Assembly: GCA_030682405.1 (NCBI GenBank)
Contig: JAUXOF010000008.1
Location: forward strand, 1 to 47,505
Length of the DNA stretch: 47,505 nt
Direction of reading: 5' to 3'
Source: Thermodesulfovibrionales bacterium
GTDB lineage: Bacteria > Nitrospirota > Thermodesulfovibrionia > Thermodesulfovibrionales > JdFR-86
Position numbers and translations under genes: made by a program. Positions 34,038 to 42,513 of the stretch are shown in pieces. Below the pieces are notes generated by a model that worked only from the letters and a program-made list of their open reading frames with translations, made no database searches and was not told the origin of the DNA. Within the stretch, counting starts at the first letter, position 1. Every line of letters begins with the position of its first letter.

Positions 34038-36476
34038 ATGTTTGAAAAGTTTACGGATAAGGGAAGAAAGATAATCATATACGCCAAGGAAGAGGCCGAG
34101 AGGCGGCAGAACGACTATCTCGGCACCGAACACGTGCTGCTGGCCATCCTCAGGGAAGATGATGCGATGCCCGTTGCAATTATGAAAAAGATGGGCATAT
34201 CCATGGACGAACTCCGCATGGAGATAGAGAGAAACCTGCCGGCAGGCGGCAACATCATGACGTTCGGCGACATACCGTTTACGCCGAGGGCAAAAAAGGT
34301 GCTTGAGCTTGCAGTGGAAGAGGCGCGCCTGCTCGGCCACAATTACATCGGAAGCGAACACCTGCTTTTAGGGCTCGTAAGGGAGGACGAGGGCATCGCC
34401 GGAAAGATTCTGAGGAGTTTTGGGGCTAATCTCCTCGGCGCACGGCAGCTTACAATCAACCTCTCTCTTAGGACATCTCCTCATGTCAAGGAGAAAAAGA
34501 GCCTTACCCCCGCCCTCGATGAGTTCGGAAAAGACCTCACCGCCCTTGCAAGGGAAGACAGGCTTGACCCGGTCATAGGCAGGGAGACGGAGATAGAGCG
34601 CATAATGCAGATACTGGGCAGGAGGCTCAAGAACAACCCGGCGGTAGTCGGGGAGGCCGGGGTCGGAAAGACCGCGCTCGTAGAGGGCCTTGCCCAGAGG
34701 ATAGTCTCAGGGGACGTGCCGGAGGACCTCATAGGCAAAAGGCTCGTCTCCTTGGACCTCGGCTCTCTCATAGCAGGCACCAAATACAGGGGACAGTTCG
34801 AGGAGAGGCTTAAGGTCGTAATGAAGGAGATAGTGCAGTACGACAACATAATACTATTCATAGATGAATTCCATACCCTGATAGGGGCGGGCGCGGCGGA
34901 AGGCTCTGTAGATGCCTCAAGCATGCTCAAACCCGCACTCTCCCGCGGGGAGATACAGTGCATAGGCACTACCACCCCAAACGAGTACAGGAAATATATC
35001 GAGAAGGACGCAGCGCTTGAGCGCAGGTTCCAGCCCATCTACCTGCAGCCGCCGCAGGTGGATGAGGCCATAAACATACTGAACGGCCTCTGCAGCAGAT
35101 ACGAGATGCACCACAAGGTGAAATATGTCGGCGCCGCTTTGGAGCAGGCCGTAAAGCTTTCGGACAGGTATATCACCGACAGGTCACTGCCTGACAAGGC
35201 GGTTGACGTCATTGACGAGACCGGCTCAAGGATAAAGCTGAAAAGGAACATCCCGCCGCCTGAACTGAAGGAGCTTGAGGAAGACATCAACAGGCTCTCA
35301 AAGGAAAAAAACCTCTACATCAAGCTCCATGACATAGAGAAGGCCGCTGCCGTAAGGAGCGAGGAGGAAAAAACAAAAAAGCTCCACGAGCAGGTCCGCA
35401 GGCAGTGGAAGAACAACCTCAACAAGGAGATCCCGGTCGTGACCGAGGATGATATCGCATACACGGTCGCAAAGATGACCGGAATACCTCTTTTCAAGCT
35501 TGAAGAAAAGGACTCGGACAAACTCATCAGGATGGAGCAGGAACTCCACAGGCGGATAATAGCGCAGGATGAGGCTCTGAGGATGGTATCAAAGGCGGTG
35601 AGAAGGTCGAGGGCCGGGCTTAAGAGCAGGAAAAAACCCATAGGCTCCTTTTTCTTTCTCGGGCCTACGGGCGTGGGTAAGACCGAACTGGCCAAGGCCC
35701 TTGCGGAGTTCCTCTTTAACGACGAAAACGCACTGGTAAAAATCGACATGTCCGAGTATGTCGAGAGGTTCAATGTATCGAGGCTTACGGGCGCCCCTCC
35801 CGGCTACGTAGGCTACGAAGAAGGCGGCCAGCTTACGGAGAAAATAAGGAAGAGGCCGTACTCCGTCATCCTGTTCGACGAGATAGAAAAGGCGCACCCG
35901 GATGTGTTCAACGTCCTGCTTCAGGTGCTGGACGAGGGCGTGCTCACGGACAGCTTCGGGAGAAAAGTGGATTTCAGAAACTGCGTCATAATCATGACCT
36001 CAAACCTCGGCGCAAGGATAATAGAGAAGGCAACCCCTCTGGGGTTCCAGAGGTCCACTGCCGAAGACGTCTACCGGCAGATTAAGGAGAACGTCCTTAG
36101 CGAGCTTAAAAAAACCTTCAACCCCGAATTCCTAAACAGGGTGGACGAGACCGTAGTCTTCCACCCTCTTGACAAAGGGCACCTGCACTCCATCATAGAC
36201 ATGCTTATTTCCGAAACCAACAAGCTCCTCATCGAGCAAAACCTTGTAGTGGAGCTGGACCGCACGGTCAGGGACTGGCTGATAGACAAATACTACCAGC
36301 CTGCATACGGCGCAAGGCCCATGAGGAGGGCGGTGCAGAAGGAGATAGAGGACCCGCTCTCCGAAGAACTCCTGAAGGGGAGGTTCAAGGATACGGCTGT
36401 CATAAGGGTTACCCTTGTAGATGGCGTCCCGGCCTTCACGGAGATGGAAAGTCCCGTGCTGACCGGGGTCAACTGA
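34038..36476 (+). CDS. clpC: ATP-dependent Clp protease ATP-binding subunit ClpC
   Basis: ClpC is a double-ring-domain AAA+ unfoldase that feeds proteins to ClpP. The 812 residues include two ClpN repeats (about 3-140; YLGTEHVLLAIL and YIGSEHLLLGLV), NBD1 with Walker A GEAGVGKTA (about 205) and Walker B IILFIDEFH, a short middle domain with a UVR-like segment IEKAAAVRSEEE, and NBD2 with GPTGVGKTEL and VILFDEIEKAH. The short middle domain marks ClpC rather than ClpB. The start is the ATG at 34038, with AAGGAG 8 bp upstream; the TTG at 33990 is in the promoter. A TlpA-like gene follows after 10 bp. ClpP is not in the window. Confidence 0.94.
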   Translation: MFEKFTDKGRKIIIYAKEEAERRQNDYLGTEHVLLAILREDDAMPVAIMKKMGISMDELRMEIERNLPAGGNIMTFGDIPFTPRAKKVLELAVEEARLLGHNYIGSEHLLLGLVREDEGIAGKILRSFGANLLGARQLTINLSLRTSPHVKEKKSLTPALDEFGKDLTALAREDRLDPVIGRETEIERIMQILGRRLKNNPAVVGEAGVGKTALVEGLAQRIVSGDVPEDLIGKRLVSLDLGSLIAGTKYRGQFEERLKVVMKEIVQYDNIILFIDEFHTLIGAGAAEGSVDASSMLKPALSRGEIQCIGTTTPNEYRKYIEKDAALERRFQPIYLQPPQVDEAINILNGLCSRYEMHHKVKYVGAALEQAVKLSDRYITDRSLPDKAVDVIDETGSRIKLKRNIPPPELKELEEDINRLSKEKNLYIKLHDIEKAAAVRSEEEKTKKLHEQVRRQWKNNLNKEIPVVTEDDIAYTVAKMTGIPLFKLEEKDSDKLIRMEQELHRRIIAQDEALRMVSKAVRRSRAGLKSRKKPIGSFFFLGPTGVGKTELAKALAEFLFNDENALVKIDMSEYVERFNVSRLTGAPPGYVGYEEGGQLTEKIRKRPYSVILFDEIEKAHPDVFNVLLQVLDEGVLTDSFGRKVDFRNCVIIMTSNLGARIIEKATPLGFQRSTAEDVYRQIKENVLSELKKTFNPEFLNRVDETVVFHPLDKGHLHSIIDMLISETNKLLIEQNLVVELDRTVRDWLIDKYYQPAYGARPMRRAVQKEIEDPLSEELLKGRFKDTAVIRVTLVDGVPAFTEMESPVLTGVN

Positions 36477-36486
36477 ATCTGCGGGC

Positions 36487-37032
36487 TTGAAAACGGCCTC
36501 CCGATTTAAGACAACGAGCCTCGTAATAATCGGACTTGCAGCCGCCTTTACGGCAATCGTCCTGTTTGTGCCGGAGACGAAAAAGACGCCTCCAAGAACC
36601 GCAGAGGTCGGGGCCGCCGCCCCGGAATTTGAACTCAAGGCACATAACGGAAAACTCTGGAGGCTCTCGGACCAGAAGGGCTCGGTGGTGCTCGTTAATT
36701 TCTGGGCCTCGTGGTGCGATTCGTGCAAGAAAGAGATGCCGTCCCTCCAAAGGCTGTATGACCTGACAAAAGACAACCCCGGCTTCCGCATCATGACCGT
36801 CCTTTTCAACGACAAACCGGAGGATGCCCTCCAATATCTCAGGCAGAATAAATACACCCTGCCCTTTCTCATAGATGCCGACGGCTCAGTCTCGGCTGCC
36901 TACGGCCTCACGGGGGTGCCGGAGACGTTCGTCATAGACAAAAACGGCATCATCCTGAACAAAATAATCGGACCCTTAGAGTTCGACTCCCCTCAGGCGA
37001 TAGATTATTTCACAGGGCTGACAAAGGGATAG
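36487..37032 (+). CDS. TlpA/ResA-like thiol-disulfide oxidoreductase
   Basis: The 181-residue protein has an N-terminal signal anchor (about residues 8-28) and a periplasmic thioredoxin domain with NFWASWCDSCKKEMPSL (CxxC at about residues 77-80) and a cis-Pro segment GVPETFVIDKNG. Such proteins reduce or deliver disulfides in the envelope, for example for cytochrome c maturation. The start is TTG at 36487 with a weak ribosome site 10 bp after clpC, so co-transcription with clpC is likely, although the two have no obvious shared job. Confidence 0.9.
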   Translation: MKTASRFKTTSLVIIGLAAAFTAIVLFVPETKKTPPRTAEVGAAAPEFELKAHNGKLWRLSDQKGSVVLVNFWASWCDSCKKEMPSLQRLYDLTKDNPGFRIMTVLFNDKPEDALQYLRQNKYTLPFLIDADGSVSAAYGLTGVPETFVIDKNGIILNKIIGPLEFDSPQAIDYFTGLTKG

Positions 37033-37056
37033 CGGTGACGTTTCTGATAGAGAAAG

Positions 37057-38220
37057 CTATTTGAATATCCCGATAAACGCCTTCATAAGCGAGGGGTCGT
37101 AGAGGGTTCCGCTTCCTTCAAACATCGCCTTCAGGGCCTCCTCCGTCCGAAGCGGCGTGCGGCTGTAAACCTTCCCGGAGACCATGGCGTCGAAGTCGTC
37201 GGCCATGCCCACGATGCGGCTCATCAGGTTCAGCCGCCTCCCGGCCGAGGTCCGGGGATAGCCGGAAAGGTCGGACTTCATGTGGTGCTCGTAAGACACG
37301 AGCATGGATATTATCGAGACCTCGTTGAGGCCGAATGCCTTCAGAAGGATTTTTATGCCGTCAACCGGATGCCTCTCTATAAGCTCTTTCTCCTTAGGGC
37401 TGAAATCCGTTTTTTTGTTGAGGATGCTCAGCGGTATCTCGGCCTTGCCGATGTCGTGAAAAAATGCCGCCATGGCAAGCCTGCTCAGATGCACCTTGTT
37501 GAAACCCACCCTTTTGCCGAGTGTCGCGGAAAGGATGGCCACATTCGCGCAATGGTGATAATTGTAGTTGGCGACATCCCTGACAGTCGTAAAACCGAGT
37601 ATATAGCTCTCGTCGGATAAAATAGAGCCGACCATCGACTGAATGGCCTTTTTGACTTTTTTAATGTCCGGGGGTCTGCCGGTCTTAATGGAGGCATCAA
37701 CCTCTTTTGCGGCCGCAATCGCCCTCAGGTAAGCATACCTTGCAACTGTCTGGCCGTCCTTTAAATCGATAATCCCTTCCATCTGGAAAAATACTGGCCC
37801 GCCGACTGTAATGCCCCTTGTGAGCTTGCTTTCGAGGGCCGACTGCACCTCTGCAGCTTCCGCCCCGCCCTTTATGGCATAGGCAAGATATATAAGGTCG
37901 TCGGCCTGCAGGGGGGCCCTGAACTCCAGCACCCCTATTGATTTTTTCTTCAGCTCCTCCGCAAGGTAAGTAAAGTTCTCTATATCGGATGAGGAGGCCC
38001 TTATCCTTTCTCCCTCGACATAAAACAAACCCTCCATCACCTTGACGGTAATCTCACCGGTGTCGCCGAGGAATATCTCAAGATTCGAGATAAGCCTCTT
38101 TGCCGCATTCAGGACGGTCTCGTTCATGGAATCATACATCCCCGTCACCTTGACGAGGGCGTAAAGGTTCGCTATCAGCAGCCTGCCGTGCTTATGGATT
38201 TTTTCTCTGAGAGTTTCCAC
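37057..38220 (-). CDS. HD-GYP domain protein with a shared N-terminal domain
   Basis: The 387-residue protein has an unknown N-terminal domain (about 10-130) and a C-terminal HD-GYP phosphodiesterase-like domain (about 200-385) with HHCANVAILSATLG, FFHDIGKAEIP (HD pair near residue 260) and LSGYPRTS. The usual HHExxDGxGYP is EHHMKSDLSGYP here, so the GYP is kept but the glutamate is changed. Cyclic-di-GMP (or cGAMP) hydrolysis is possible. The N-terminal domain matches that of the HEAT-repeat protein encoded just upstream. The start is GTG at 38220, overlapping that gene by 29 bp. Confidence 0.88.
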   Translation of the reverse strand: METLREKIHKHGRLLIANLYALVKVTGMYDSMNETVLNAAKRLISNLEIFLGDTGEITVKVMEGLFYVEGERIRASSSDIENFTYLAEELKKKSIGVLEFRAPLQADDLIYLAYAIKGGAEAAEVQSALESKLTRGITVGGPVFFQMEGIIDLKDGQTVARYAYLRAIAAAKEVDASIKTGRPPDIKKVKKAIQSMVGSILSDESYILGFTTVRDVANYNYHHCANVAILSATLGKRVGFNKVHLSRLAMAAFFHDIGKAEIPLSILNKKTDFSPKEKELIERHPVDGIKILLKAFGLNEVSIISMLVSYEHHMKSDLSGYPRTSAGRRLNLMSRIVGMADDFDAMVSGKVYSRTPLRTEEALKAMFEGSGTLYDPSLMKAFIGIFK

Positions 38221-39841
38221 CCTGTGTCGCTTCCTTTATGGCCTTTTGGCAGGCCTCCCTTAAAAGGCTTTTCCTTGACCCTGTTTCTTTCTGAAGAAGT
38301 GAGACTGCCTGCGGCGTTCCGATAACGCCCAGTCCGGATGCCGCGCATGCCCGTATCTCGGTAACCATGTCCTTTTCTATCAGCCCCCTCTTTTTAAACA
38401 ACTCCGAAAGCAGCGGGAACGCCTCCTCCCCCCCGACTGCGGCAAGCGTCTCAAGCAGCTCCTTTTTCTCTGTAAACGACTTCTTTTTCAAGGCATCCAG
38501 CGATACGCCCTCCTTCATCACATTGAAAAGTTCCGGGCCCCTGAACCTCCTGAGCGCCCTCATGGCGCTGACCCTGATGCCGGCGTCTTCGTCCTTCATG
38601 GCTGATAGAAAAAGATTTTTTGTTTCACCGGAAGGGATGCCCTCAAGCGACCTCATAGCCTCCTTCCTCACCCTTAATTCCGGGTGTCCCAGCGCCTTGC
38701 CTATAAGGTTTATTGCGGCAGGCTCTTTCATCATGCCTAAAATCATCGCTATATTCCTTACGACATACCACCTTCCGTCGTTTATAGCCTCGGAAAAGAC
38801 CCCTATATCCTGCCTGCCCAGTTCGGTAAGGATATGGCAGAGGAGTCTCCGCATCTTCCTGTCCTCAAGCTCCCCCAGAATCTCTATTATGTTCGGTACG
38901 GAAGCCTTTTCCAGCAGGGAAAGATACCGGCTTATTTCCGCGCCGTCCGAGCCCGCCGCAAAGAGCCTCTTTAAGTTTTCACGGCCTCCCGCCTTGTTAA
39001 AGACCCCTTCAATTATCTTATGCTGTTCAGGAACGCCGGAAACGACCGAGATCTTCTTGAGCATCCCCAGTATCTCAATCGCCCCCCCCACATCCTTATT
39101 ATGCATCCTGATGTCAACTATCCTTCCGAGGTTTCTCACCATCTCGGAAAACACCTCCATATCCCTCTCCCCGGAGAGCAGCTCGAAAAAGAGGTTGACG
39201 GCTGATGAAAGGAGCGACCTGTCGTCAAGCGCAAGAACCTCGGTCTTTATCTCCTCACGCTCATCGGCCGTCAAAGGCTCAGTCCGGATATCGAGGGACA
39301 CGGGCTTTATTGTCAGCGTAGAATAAGCTGCGCCGTGAAGAGTGGCCGCCCCTTCCAAGCCTCCCGCCACGGCAAGCTCCTCCACAGCCTCCTCGGCCAC
39401 GGTATAATCGAGGTTCTTGATATTCTTCTCCCAGAGAAGAGTCACCGTATCGTCATGAGAGCCTTCCCCCGGCGCAAGCCTCATGACATCTATAAAGTCA
39501 ATTATCTCGTCAAGGGTTATGCCCTTATTGAACGTTAGCTGCCTTATGCCGTCGGCAAAGAGCAAGGTTGCGATGTTTTCGGCCTGCTCCTCGCTGCGGA
39601 AGACCTCGGCGTCCTTATAACGCAGGGAATGCAGCTCTACATCAAGTTCAAGCTCGTCTTCCGATTTAAAAAACGTTTTGAATTTTTCCAAGAGGGCGTC
39701 CGCAAACTTCTGGTATACGGGATTGTCCTTGGGGTAGGCGTTAAAAGTCTTTATCGTCTTCGTAACGGTTCTCAGGATATCCCTGACGGATTCAAGAGTT
39801 CTCCCGTCTACACCCGTCTCTAAGCCCTTTTCACGCATCAT
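38192..39841 (-). CDS. HEAT-repeat protein with N-terminal domain shared with the HD-GYP protein
   Basis: The 549-residue soluble protein has an N-terminal domain (about 15-130), a linker (about 150-200) and HEAT-like helical repeats (about 330-545), e.g. LIGKALGHPELRVRKEAMRS and SAMKDEDAGIRVSAMRALRR. HEAT repeats bind partners; no catalytic motif is seen. It overlaps the HD-GYP gene, so both are translated together, and it lies divergent to a histidine kinase operon. The start is ATG at 39841 (ATGATG); a promoter lies immediately upstream, so the transcript may be leaderless. Confidence 0.85.
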   Translation of the reverse strand: MMREKGLETGVDGRTLESVRDILRTVTKTIKTFNAYPKDNPVYQKFADALLEKFKTFFKSEDELELDVELHSLRYKDAEVFRSEEQAENIATLLFADGIRQLTFNKGITLDEIIDFIDVMRLAPGEGSHDDTVTLLWEKNIKNLDYTVAEEAVEELAVAGGLEGAATLHGAAYSTLTIKPVSLDIRTEPLTADEREEIKTEVLALDDRSLLSSAVNLFFELLSGERDMEVFSEMVRNLGRIVDIRMHNKDVGGAIEILGMLKKISVVSGVPEQHKIIEGVFNKAGGRENLKRLFAAGSDGAEISRYLSLLEKASVPNIIEILGELEDRKMRRLLCHILTELGRQDIGVFSEAINDGRWYVVRNIAMILGMMKEPAAINLIGKALGHPELRVRKEAMRSLEGIPSGETKNLFLSAMKDEDAGIRVSAMRALRRFRGPELFNVMKEGVSLDALKKKSFTEKKELLETLAAVGGEEAFPLLSELFKKRGLIEKDMVTEIRACAASGLGVIGTPQAVSLLQKETGSRKSLLREACQKAIKEATQGGNSQRKNP

Positions 39842-39844
39842 ACA

Positions 39845-39874
39845 TTTTTATCATTAAATTCAATTTAAAGTCAA
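39845..39874 (-). promoter_or_regulatory. Promoter of the HEAT/HD-GYP operon
   Basis: On the minus strand TTGACT (39874-39869) is 18 bp from TAAAAA (39850-39845). Transcription would start at about 39838-39840, coinciding with the ATGATG start of the HEAT gene. No ribosome site precedes this start. Confidence 0.4.
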
Positions 39875-39960
39875 TACCTTGGTCTGCGTGCCGGACGCTA
39901 CGGCCTACGGGGCATAAGGAACTTGAGGAAATTAATGCCGCAGATAGGTTAAAATTGAAT

Positions 39961-41007
39961 ATGGCCGCACAGGCGCTTGCCGTCCTCAACTTTATAAGGC
40001 TTTCCATTATGGCCGGGATAATGGTTTTTATCTGGCTGCTTCTGGCGATGACGTATTTTGAGAGGTTTATCCCGCCCTTTGACCGCTTCATCCCGTGGCT
40101 TATGCCGTGGAAGGGCCTTTACGCAATCCCCTTTTTGGCCGACCTTTCGGAGCGCATGTCCTTGATGCAGGGCTTGCTCGATGCGTCAAGCAGGGTGGCG
40201 GACGCCGCATTCATGGCAATAATAATATCCTTTGCGCTCTTCAGCGGCTATATGACCTATGTCTACCAGCAGAGGCAGAGGAGGTCGCACGAAAACAGAA
40301 TGCTCATGATAAAAAACCAGGAGATATTGCGCAGAAACGAGTTCATCCGCTACATCTCGGCCACCATCGGCCACGAGTTCAAAAACAACCTCGGGAGAAT
40401 AAAGCGCCGGATAAATCTCTCCGCAGAGCTTCCCGCCGAAGTCAAAGAGCGCATAGACGGCAACTTCGAGAAACTGTTTGCGGACATCGACATCTTTAAA
40501 AAAATCGCTGACGAACGGGAGGCCGGACTGGTAGACTTCACAAAGGTCAATCTGAAAAAGATGCTCGAAGAGATGGCTGCCCAGTACAGCGATCTGGCCG
40601 ACATCTCATTCCAAAACAGCGCTGCGCCGTCGACGATATTCGCCTCGCAGTCCTTGTTAAAAACGGTCTTTGAAAACCTCATCGACAATGCAATCAATTA
40701 TAAAAAGCCCTCCATGGACCGTGCGCGCGTCATCCTGGCCTGCAGCTCCGACATGGACGGCATCCGCCGCTATGTCTCGCTTTCATTCAAAGACGAGGGC
40801 ATCGGCATGGACGAGCAGCAGGCGGACCGGTGCTTCTACAAAGGGAAGGGTTCAGGCGGCGGATGGGGCGAAGGGCTTTACTTTGTAAAATACATCATCG
40901 GCCTTCATGCAGGCAAGATCCGCATCGGCAAGGAATACACAGCCCCGGGCGTCGGCACTGAAATCATCATACACCTGCCGTTTGTCGAGGAGGCTATAAA
41001 TGTTTAG
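39961..41007 (+). CDS. Membrane sensor histidine kinase
   Basis: The product (about 348 residues) has two transmembrane helices (about 10-32 and 75-97) around a short periplasmic loop, a coiled linker, and a kinase core. The phosphoacceptor histidine is in ATIGHEFKNNLGRIKRR (about residue 139), the N box is FENLIDNAINYKK, the G1 box is DEGIGMD and the G2 box is GGGWGEGLYFVKYIIG. A compact periplasmic part suggests sensing within the membrane or of a small ligand. I start at the ATG at 39961. It overlaps the response-regulator gene by 8 bp, forming a three-gene operon divergent from the HEAT/HD-GYP genes. Confidence 0.9.
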   Translation: MAAQALAVLNFIRLSIMAGIMVFIWLLLAMTYFERFIPPFDRFIPWLMPWKGLYAIPFLADLSERMSLMQGLLDASSRVADAAFMAIIISFALFSGYMTYVYQQRQRRSHENRMLMIKNQEILRRNEFIRYISATIGHEFKNNLGRIKRRINLSAELPAEVKERIDGNFEKLFADIDIFKKIADEREAGLVDFTKVNLKKMLEEMAAQYSDLADISFQNSAAPSTIFASQSLLKTVFENLIDNAINYKKPSMDRARVILACSSDMDGIRRYVSLSFKDEGIGMDEQQADRCFYKGKGSGGGWGEGLYFVKYIIGLHAGKIRIGKEYTAPGVGTEIIIHLPFVEEAINV

Positions 41008-41884
41008 GGTGCTCATCGCGGACGACGACTACGAAGACAGGGAACTCCTGAAACTCGAAATCCAGAAGGCGCTCGGAAAGAAGGCCGTAGAGATACGGTT
41101 CCACGAAGCGTCAAACATAAAAGACGCAATGAAGATGCTGAAAAATCAGCCCTTTGACCTCATGACCCTTGATATCCAGTTCGACAGGATGAACGAGGGC
41201 ATAGATGCCCTGCCGGATATATTCGAAGGCCATCCGACCCTCAACGTCATCGTCATAAGCGGCAAGCTGAACAAGTCCGAGGTCTTCGAACGATTGTTCC
41301 GCTTCACAAAAGACAACCTTCTGAAGGGCAAGCGGTGGGCAAGGCATTTCGACATCCTCGATAAAAAGGACGATAAGACCGAAGCCCTGAACCGCGCCTA
41401 TTCGTTCGTTTTCAGGCAAAAGGACGTCACAGACAAGATACGGGACCTTTTTCTTCTGGCCGAATCCTATATGGACAAAGGGGAAATGGACAAGTGCATT
41501 GAGGTATACCAAAAAATACAGGCCATAGCGCCGGGAGAAAGCGAATCAGGGGAAAACGTCAACATCTTCAAGGGCGCCTCTGCCGAGCGGGCCGTCGAGT
41601 ACTTGAGGAAAGGCGAGACCGTTGTGGCAGCGCTCCTCCTCGGGTATCATGTGGAAACAAGACTGAGGGCGCTCACAAGAAAACTGCTTGGCCGCTCGAT
41701 ACCGGGTCTTCAGGACTCACTTAAGGAGCTTGAGCGAAGCCGCAGAATCACCCCATATAAAAAGAGCCTCTTTCAGCACGTCCTGCGCCTTAGGAACAAG
41801 GCCATTCACCACCCGATGACCGTTTCCGAGGCAGATTTCGATACGGCGTTCAAAAACCTGAAACTTATCGAGGCCGATTTCTGA
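41000..41884 (+). CDS. Response regulator with TPR-like linker and HEPN-like output domain
   Basis: The 294-residue protein has a receiver domain (about 1-140) with acidic pocket IADDDYED and phosphoacceptor Asp in LMTLDIQFD (about residue 56). One TPR-like hairpin follows (about 152-182, LAESYMDKGEMDKCIEVYQK), then a helical domain (about 195-294) ending HVLRLRNKAIHHPMTV. RNKAIH is the RNxxxH active-site motif of HEPN RNases. No DNA-binding domain exists. The expected logic is kinase-controlled RNA cleavage or protein binding; HEPN activity is inference. It is translationally coupled to the kinase upstream and to a small membrane protein downstream. Confidence 0.85.
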   Translation: MFRVLIADDDYEDRELLKLEIQKALGKKAVEIRFHEASNIKDAMKMLKNQPFDLMTLDIQFDRMNEGIDALPDIFEGHPTLNVIVISGKLNKSEVFERLFRFTKDNLLKGKRWARHFDILDKKDDKTEALNRAYSFVFRQKDVTDKIRDLFLLAESYMDKGEMDKCIEVYQKIQAIAPGESESGENVNIFKGASAERAVEYLRKGETVVAALLLGYHVETRLRALTRKLLGRSIPGLQDSLKELERSRRITPYKKSLFQHVLRLRNKAIHHPMTVSEADFDTAFKNLKLIEADF

Positions 41885-42513
41885 TGAAGTTGGAAGAACT
41901 GAAAGACTACGTCCTGCCCCCCGGCCCGGTGCTCGGCCTGACCCTGATAGGCATCCTGCTTCTGGGAGCGGTCATTTATTACCGCGCCGTCAGGATACAG
42001 AGATTTCTTGAGCCAGCCGTGGCCATCTCACAGCCGAGGGTTGAATTTGCAGGGAACATCAGGCTGCTCCTCCAAAAGGAGTTCGGGGAAAAAGCAGTCA
42101 GGGGCGTAATGTTCACCACGGACTCCATACTCGTTGAAAAGTCTCTGCTTAAGGACGCCAACTCCTCATCCATAATCCTCAAAAAGCTGGGCAGGATATT
42201 CCTCTCCATGCTTAATGACCCGCAGATGAAAAACTACATCAACCTCATACTCATCAACACAAGACCGCCCCTCAGTCAAAATCACGAGTCAAACAGGGCG
42301 GCCAGACTCAAAATGCAGGACACGTCCAAGCAAATACTCAATGCCCTTTACGACGAAGAGCCCGAACTTGAAAACTACGACATATACTTTGCGGCCACTG
42401 CCGTAACCATAGACGCCGAAACAGGCAAGGCCGACTGGGTGGAGTTTAAGATTATCCCCTCGGAACAGCTTCACATAGATGTGCTCATGAAACTCGAAAA
42501 ATACATCCGCTAA
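41884..42513 (+). CDS. Small membrane-anchored protein of unknown function
   Basis: The 209-residue protein has one N-terminal transmembrane helix (about residues 14-34) and a soluble domain (about 55-209) with mixed alpha/beta character, for example GVMFTTDSILVEKSLL and YDIYFAATAVTIDAETG. I do not recognise the family. Its ATG shares a base with the stop of the receiver-HEPN gene (TGATG at 41882-41886). It is thus the third gene of the kinase operon and might be an effector, target or sensor partner. The gene ends 4 bp into the tail of smc on the other strand. Confidence 0.8.
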   Translation: MKLEELKDYVLPPGPVLGLTLIGILLLGAVIYYRAVRIQRFLEPAVAISQPRVEFAGNIRLLLQKEFGEKAVRGVMFTTDSILVEKSLLKDANSSSIILKKLGRIFLSMLNDPQMKNYINLILINTRPPLSQNHESNRAARLKMQDTSKQILNALYDEEPELENYDIYFAATAVTIDAETGKADWVEFKIIPSEQLHIDVLMKLEKYIR

